A stretch of DNA of 10,197 bases. Origin: an uncultured Ruminococcus sp. (GTDB lineage Bacteria > Bacillota > Clostridia > Oscillospirales > Acutalibacteraceae). The DNA lies in contig CACYDE010000189.1 of assembly GCA_902773045.1 (NCBI GenBank), positions 1-10,197 on the forward strand, given 5' to 3'. How positions within the stretch are numbered: the first letter of the stretch is position 1; every line of letters begins with the position of its first letter. Shown here in pieces: positions 6,364 through 10,197 of this stretch. The translations under genes and the position numbers were made by a program. The notes under the pieces were generated by a model. It had not been told where the DNA came from, ran no database searches, and saw only the letters and a program-made list of their open reading frames with translations.

Positions 6364-7530
6364 ATGCTTGAAGAAAAATTGAATTCAATAAAAAAACACA
6401 ATACCGACGGCAAAGTTAAAATTATGATTATTGGATTAGGCAGCGTGGGAAATTATCTTCTGAATTATCTTCTCAGCACAGCCGACGAAAAGATAGAAAT
6501 AGTTGTTGTGGGAAGAAATTTTGAAAAAATGCAGCGAGATGTAAATATTGCTCGTATCTCCGCTTTAATCAGACGCGAAAACAGAAGCAGCGTTACTGTC
6601 GAAAGCGGAGTCGATCTTGAAAATATCGACAGTATTTCCGAATGTATTGAACGCAGCAAGCCTGACTTGATCGTGAATACCAGCCGTGTTTACGCAGGCT
6701 TGAAGTACGGTTCGATATCATGGAACAATATAAGAGCATATGGAATTTGGATACCGCTGTCTGTTAAGTATATAAGAAATATAATGCTTGCATACCAAAA
6801 AGCGGACTGCCGGGCTGTTGTTATAAATACCTCGTATTCCGATGGTACTATCCCATGGCTTAAAAGCGCAGGGATCGCATATCCTGATTTTGGAAGCGGA
6901 AACCTTAATCATCTCTTGCCGAGAATAAAATTCGCCGCTGCTTCGGAATTTGGTATCAGTGATTTCTGGAACATCGACGTAAGCATGGCTACAGCTCATT
7001 TTCATGATGTCGTTATCAGCAAAGAAGGTCAGAATGAGGGTATCGAACAGCTTCTCAGTATCCGATATAATGGAAAAGAACTTGATTTCGATCAGAATGA
7101 TATTCTTTCGAAGTCAGTAATTTCTATGCCGGTGGATTCAAAGAGAAATATGATGAATGCTTCAAGCAACTTTGATATTATAGAATGTATCCTCCGTGCA
7201 GTAAGAACCGGTTCCAAAGAAGTGTTCTATTCACCGGGAGCATTTGGAGAGATCGGAGGTTATCCCGTTTCTGTGAACGGTAAAACTCTTTCTGCCGAAA
7301 TTGATGAAACCTTCTTTAACATCAATGAAATGAGAGAAAAAAACAGGCTGTCTATAGCGCTGGACGGCATTGAGAAAATCGAAAACGGCTGCATGACTTA
7401 TACCGACGAGCTTATCATGAAGACCGAAAAGGTTTTTAAAGTCAAGCTTCCGAAAAATGTTGCTTTTGACGAAATCGACTCAACGGCTGAATTTATTATT
7501 GAAAAAATAATAAAGCCTAATTTAAAATAA
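6364..7530 (+). CDS. Rossmann-fold NAD(P)-binding protein of unclear family
   Basis: A 388-residue protein that I cannot assign to a named family. Residues ~18-52 form a dinucleotide-binding strand-loop-helix with GLGSVG (24-29) and a second strand ending in VVVGRN (47-52); absence of an acidic residue there, together with Arg51, hints at NADP preference. DLIVNTS (101-107) and AVVINTSYSD (151-160) resemble strands and loops of lactate/malate dehydrogenase-like or saccharopine-dehydrogenase-like proteins. The second half, with FHDVVIS (213-219) and PGAFGEIGGYPVSVNG (291-306), probably forms the substrate domain. A good ribosome binding site (AGAGGA at 6350-6355) precedes the ATG. Lying directly before the decarboxylase gene, it could reduce phosphonoacetaldehyde to 2-hydroxyethylphosphonate, a step otherwise done by iron-dependent alcohol dehydrogenases. 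That role is inference from context only. Confidence 0.7.
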   Translation: MLEEKLNSIKKHNTDGKVKIMIIGLGSVGNYLLNYLLSTADEKIEIVVVGRNFEKMQRDVNIARISALIRRENRSSVTVESGVDLENIDSISECIERSKPDLIVNTSRVYAGLKYGSISWNNIRAYGIWIPLSVKYIRNIMLAYQKADCRAVVINTSYSDGTIPWLKSAGIAYPDFGSGNLNHLLPRIKFAAASEFGISDFWNIDVSMATAHFHDVVISKEGQNEGIEQLLSIRYNGKELDFDQNDILSKSVISMPVDSKRNMMNASSNFDIIECILRAVRTGSKEVFYSPGAFGEIGGYPVSVNGKTLSAEIDETFFNINEMREKNRLSIALDGIEKIENGCMTYTDELIMKTEKVFKVKLPKNVAFDEIDSTAEFIIEKIIKPNLK

Positions 7531-7671
7531 GATAGATGATAGTAAAATTGCGGATAATATGTGCCTCCTGCGGCGCAGAAAAATTGCAAAATTAACGATC
7601 TTTCAAACCACATAAATAAGTGATTTTCATTTTTACAGTCGGTTGAAAATAAGATATACGGAGAAATAATA
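7531..7671 (+). other. 141-base gap before the decarboxylase gene
   Basis: No gene, no convincing promoter and no terminator is visible here. It is the longest gap inside the cluster. The ribosome binding site CGGAGA at 7659-7664 serves the ATG at 7672. A co-transcribed spacer is the simplest reading, but an internal promoter cannot be excluded. Confidence 0.4.
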
Positions 7672-8793
7672 ATGAATGCTGAAAAATTTACGGAAATTAT
7701 AGGGTCGGACTTCTATTCCGGCGTCCCGGACAGTCAATTGAAAGCTCTGTGCAACTTTTTAATGAATAAATACGGGATCGACCCAAACCACCATGTGATC
7801 TCCGCAAACGAAGGAACATGCGTTTCGCTTGCGGCGGGATACCACCTTGCTACGGGAAAAGTTCCCGTAGTATATATGCAAAACAGCGGAGAGGGAAACA
7901 TTATCAATCCGACAGCAAGTCTTTTAAACGATAAGGTATATGCTATCCCTATGATTTTTGTCATAGGTTGGAGAGGCGAACCCGGGATACATGATGAACC
8001 TCAGCACATTTTCCAAGGTGAGATAACCCTAAAAATTCTTGATGATATGGATATAACTTCTTTTGTTATAGGAAAAAATACATCGGACGAAGAATTGGAA
8101 AATGTCATGAAGGAGTACAGAAAGCTTCTTGCCAAAGGGAAAAATGTCGCTTTTGTCGTTCGTAAGGGCGCGCTTACTTATGATGAAAAAACAGAATATA
8201 AAAATAACAGCACAATGCTTCGTGAGAATATTATCAGCCACATTGTAAATATTTCAGGCGAAGATCCTATAGTTTCAACAACGGGAAAAGCAAGCCGCGA
8301 GCTTTTTGAGATCCGTGAATCCAACTCTCAGGGTCATAAATATGATTTTCTCACGGTCGGATCAATGGGACACAGTTCATCAATTGCTCTTGGAATAGCG
8401 CTTAACAAACCCAAAACAAAGGTTTGGTGTATTGACGGTGACGGAGCAGCACTCATGCACATGGGGGCAATGGCGGTGATAGGAGCGAATTCCCCGCGTA
8501 ATCTTGTACATATAGTTATTAATAATTCGGCTCATGAGACGGTGGGAGGGATGCCGACGGTTGCTTCCAAGATAGATTTGGTAGGCATTGCGAGAGCCTG
8601 CGGTTACTCTTCTGCGGTCAGCGTCGATGATTTTGAATCACTTGACTCGGCTCTCGAATCGGCGAAAACAAAAAACGAGCTTTCTTTCATTGAAGTCAAA
8701 TGTGCCATAGGTGCGAGAGATGATCTCGGAAGACCCACGACGACTGCAATAGAGAATAAAGACAACTTCATGAACTATCTGAAACAGCTGTAA
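7672..8793 (+). CDS. aepY: Phosphonopyruvate decarboxylase
   Basis: A 373-residue thiamine-diphosphate enzyme that converts phosphonopyruvate to phosphonoacetaldehyde and CO2, making the unfavourable PEP mutase reaction effectively irreversible. The N-terminal pyrimidine-binding domain has the catalytic glutamate in NEG (Glu47), GEGN (73-76) and the family-specific GWRGEPGIHDEPQH stretch (99-112). The C-terminal PP domain carries the thiamine-diphosphate/metal motif GDG (256-258) through to NN (284-285). SMGHSS (231-236) and NNSAHETVGG (284-293) are also as expected. The length is typical of the short Ppd family rather than of 550-residue decarboxylases. It is the last gene of the cluster, 141 bases after the preceding gene and followed by a hairpin at 8878-8904. 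Pairing with PEP mutase makes the assignment firm. Confidence 0.96.
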   Translation: MNAEKFTEIIGSDFYSGVPDSQLKALCNFLMNKYGIDPNHHVISANEGTCVSLAAGYHLATGKVPVVYMQNSGEGNIINPTASLLNDKVYAIPMIFVIGWRGEPGIHDEPQHIFQGEITLKILDDMDITSFVIGKNTSDEELENVMKEYRKLLAKGKNVAFVVRKGALTYDEKTEYKNNSTMLRENIISHIVNISGEDPIVSTTGKASRELFEIRESNSQGHKYDFLTVGSMGHSSSIALGIALNKPKTKVWCIDGDGAALMHMGAMAVIGANSPRNLVHIVINNSAHETVGGMPTVASKIDLVGIARACGYSSAVSVDDFESLDSALESAKTKNELSFIEVKCAIGARDDLGRPTTTAIENKDNFMNYLKQL

Positions 8794-8877
8794 TTTTCAT
8801 ATCAAGTTGAAACCGATAGTTTAGCAAATATTTTTAGTCAACACCTCACAGAGATTGCCTTAATTTCCGGAGGTTCA

Positions 8878-8904
8878 AGGGACGCTTTCTGTCAAAGCGT
8901 CCCT
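8878..8904 (+). terminator. Hairpin terminator at the end of the phosphonate cluster
   Basis: AGGGACGCTTT pairs perfectly over 11 bp with AAAGCGTCCCT around a CTGTC loop. The following CTTCCAATTTT is only moderately T-rich, so termination may be incomplete, but the position 85 bases after the last stop codon and before a new promoter supports a terminator role. Confidence 0.7.
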
Positions 8905-9004
8905 CTTCCAATTTTGGAACAAGTTCTCTTCGCCGTTTCACGGTAAAGCAATAAAGTATGTTCATGGATTATTTACTCATTCAAAAACCGTGAGAAAAAA
9001 GTTA

Positions 9005-9033
9005 TTGATAATATTGATGTACTGTGTTATAAT
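9005..9033 (+). promoter_or_regulatory. Near-consensus sigma-70/sigma-A promoter for the lipoprotein gene
   Basis: A -35 box TTGATA (9005-9010), a 17-base spacer and a -10 box TATAAT (9028-9033). TGT directly before the -10 adds an extended -10 element. Transcription should begin near 9040, giving a ~90-base leader before the ATG at 9132. It lies downstream of the hairpin at 8878-8904, so the lipoprotein gene is likely an independent unit. Confidence 0.85.
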
Positions 9034-9131
9034 TATAGCCATCTCGGCGTGATCCTGTAATTTGTTGATTAAGAGTCGAAGCGGCTGCGGAAAAATTATG
9101 GATTATAAGTAATAACGAAGGGTGATAGTTT

Positions 9132-9878
9132 ATGAAATTTAAGATCAAACAGTTAAGTGTAATAATAGCGGCAATTTTGGTGATGTCTTCTGCCGGATGC
9201 GGTTCTGTTTCGGACAGCGGCATGACAAGCAGTGAAAGCACATCTCTTGAAGTCAGCTCATCGGTTGTAAGTGTACCCGATATAAATATAACTGATATGA
9301 GCATCCCTGATGTCAGTCTGCCCGATATGAGCATTCCGGATGTCAGTGTTCCGTCGTTCGATTTCTCGTCCTCTGCATTTTCGGGTGCATCAGAAGTTTC
9401 TTCCGATTATATGTCGGATATAAGTTCAGAACCCGAAAGTTCGGTTATTCTATCCGATCCTGCCGCAACGCAAACGATAGGCGACAGTGAAATGGGTTAT
9501 CTTGATATTCCTGCTGATTTCTTGCGGTTTGAAGATGTGGCGGGGAACGCCGATCTGCAGTACAGCGATAAGTCGGCAACCACTATTTTTACGCTGAACA
9601 CTCTCGGCGATGAAGATCCGGATTCGCTTGACCTTGAGGCCGGGGCACAAGCCCTTGCCAAAGATCTTCAAGACAAAGGTGCGCAGGGACTCACCGGCGC
9701 AAGGGTTACTGTTGCAGGAAAATATGAAGCGATTCAGGTCTACGGCTATTGGCCGGAAGATGATACGTTTCTTGTTGTTGACCTATTCAAGACAAGCAAA
9801 AGGGGTATCTATTTAGCGGTTGAGTTTCCGTCGGATAATGCCGAGATAGTGAAATACCTGGATACATATAGAGAGTGA
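9132..9878 (+). CDS. Secreted lipoprotein with Ser-rich linker and 10-residue tandem repeat, function unknown
   Basis: A 248-residue predicted lipoprotein. Lys-rich residues 2-7 and a hydrophobic core (8-18) end in SSAGC, giving a signal-peptidase II site with lipidated Cys23. Residues ~24-105 are a Ser/Asp/Pro-rich, low-complexity linker that includes two copies of DMSIPDVS(L/V)P (55-74), coded by a 30-bp direct repeat. Residues ~110-248 look like one globular alpha/beta domain (from GYLDIP to the terminal KYLDTYRE) that I cannot name; a PsbP-like or other small stress-type fold is possible but not supported by a clear motif. The ribosome binding site AAGGGTGA (9118-9125) is well placed. It has its own promoter and terminator, so its link to the phosphonate cluster is not established; it would be anchored at the outer face of the membrane. 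Confidence 0.85.
   Translation: MKFKIKQLSVIIAAILVMSSAGCGSVSDSGMTSSESTSLEVSSSVVSVPDINITDMSIPDVSLPDMSIPDVSVPSFDFSSSAFSGASEVSSDYMSDISSEPESSVILSDPAATQTIGDSEMGYLDIPADFLRFEDVAGNADLQYSDKSATTIFTLNTLGDEDPDSLDLEAGAQALAKDLQDKGAQGLTGARVTVAGKYEAIQVYGYWPEDDTFLVVDLFKTSKRGIYLAVEFPSDNAEIVKYLDTYRE
9294..9353 (+). repeat. 30-bp tandem direct repeat, two copies, in frame
   Basis: Units 9294-9323 and 9324-9353 encode DMSIPDVSLP and DMSIPDVSVP. They differ at a few mostly synonymous positions, so the duplication is not brand new and seems kept at protein level. Copy number could vary between strains without breaking the frame. Confidence 0.85.
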
Positions 9879-9885
9879 TAACAAA

Positions 9886-9940
9886 AACCACATCCGAGAA
9901 ACTTGCAGATATTGGCTTCTCGGATGTGGTTAAATTTTTT
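9886..9940 (+). terminator. Strong intrinsic terminator after the lipoprotein gene
   Basis: AACCACATCCGAGAA (9886-9900) pairs perfectly over 15 bp with 9917-9931 around a 16-base loop, followed by AAATTTTTT (six T at 9935-9940). It begins 8 bases after the stop codon. A-rich sequence on the left flank means it may also stop transcription from the opposite side. Confidence 0.9.
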
Positions 9941-10067
9941 GTATGACATTGCAGATCCCATTCGTTTTCTCCGAAGGGAAGGAATGGGGCTTTTGATGCA
10001 TAGTGCTGCATGTCCATGCACTCCCGAATAGTTTCACATGACGTTTTACGTTAACAGTTAAATTGGA
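9941..10067. other. Non-coding stretch with small inverted repeats
   Basis: No supported gene. A hairpin-capable sequence CCCATTC (9957-9963) / GAATGGG (9982-9988) and a short palindrome TGCATG-TC-CATGCA (10007-10020) are visible. Minus-strand open frames here cross the terminator and have no ribosome binding site that I could find. Confidence 0.4.
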
Positions 10068-10196
10068 TTATCTGATTGACGTATTAATAAAAAATATATA
10101 AGGCAATACCGCACAAAGTACGCCTAACGGCTCAGCACCAAATCTGCTTGCATATTTTCCGTCATAGTACACAAAACTCCCTTGAAATACGTCAGT
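10068..10196 (-). other. Minus-strand open frame entering from the window edge (possible gene 3' end or dispersed repeat)
   Basis: The frame is open from the right edge for 42 codons and ends in TAA (complement of 10068-10070). It reads FVYYDGKYASRFGAEP, then GVLCAVLP, then a hydrophobic tail. The GVLCAVLP-type segment is one I associate with translated dispersed repeats in clostridial genomes rather than with a named protein family. Either a real gene tail or a repeat fused onto a gene end is possible; the window is too short to decide. Confidence 0.25.
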
Positions 10197-10197
10197 A

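Larger units (their letters stand above)
8794..9131 (+). other. Intergenic region separating the phosphonate cluster from the lipoprotein unit
   Basis: No gene is visible in these 338 bases. They hold the hairpin at 8878-8904, a small inverted repeat TTCCAA/TTGGAA at 8906-8919, a spaced inverted repeat TCACGGT (8938-8944) / ACCGTGA (8987-8993) just upstream of a strong promoter at 9005-9033, and a ~90-base untranslated leader. The leader shows no riboswitch that I recognise. Confidence 0.6.

Noticed and set aside
9787..10021. Two minus-strand frames of 70-76 codons downstream of the lipoprotein gene
   Set aside because: Both read through the strong terminator stem and into the end of the lipoprotein gene, overlap each other in different frames, and lack a convincing ribosome binding site.
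1..10197. CRISPR arrays, tRNA/rRNA genes, transposase genes
   Set aside because: No regularly spaced repeats, no cloverleaf-type sequence and no transposase motif were found on either strand.

Overview
The window looks like chromosome of a low-to-mid-GC Bacillota, most likely a gut or rumen clostridium of the Ruminococcus/Oscillospiraceae type. Evidence for this: strong AGGAGG-type ribosome binding sites, one TTG start, a YidC of Gram-positive type, a Ser/Thr-rich lipoprotein, and intrinsic terminators that end transcription units. The genus is an inference; no rRNA or marker gene is present.

Layout: (1) positions 1-408, a leader/intergenic region without a convincing gene. (2) Positions 409-8793, seven same-strand genes that read as one phosphonate-biosynthesis and cell-surface modification cluster: a YidC-like membrane domain fused to a CDP-glycerol glycerophosphotransferase-like domain; phosphoenolpyruvate mutase carrying an N-terminal cytidylyltransferase domain; a calcineurin-like metallophosphoesterase; an extended SDR (sugar-nucleotide epimerase/dehydratase type); a LicC/PntC-like nucleotidyltransferase; an unclassified Rossmann-fold protein; and phosphonopyruvate decarboxylase. 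The cluster is followed by a hairpin at 8878-8904. (3) Positions 9005-9940, a separate single-gene unit with a near-consensus promoter, a lipoprotein gene containing a 30-bp tandem repeat, and a strong terminator. (4) From about 9941 to the end, non-coding sequence and a minus-strand open frame running off the edge, possibly part of a dispersed repeat.

How the genes probably work together: PEP mutase makes the C-P bond (PEP to phosphonopyruvate), and phosphonopyruvate decarboxylase pulls the reaction forward by making phosphonoacetaldehyde. No 2-aminoethylphosphonate transaminase and no iron-dependent alcohol dehydrogenase are visible. The next step is therefore either encoded elsewhere or carried out by the Rossmann protein, which could reduce phosphonoacetaldehyde to 2-hydroxyethylphosphonate. 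The stand-alone nucleotidyltransferase could activate the phosphonate as a CMP ester. The membrane-anchored glycerophosphotransferase-like domain, a teichoic-acid polymerase relative, could then place it on a surface glycan. The enzyme families are clear from motifs. The phosphonate product, the acceptor and the order of the late steps are inference.
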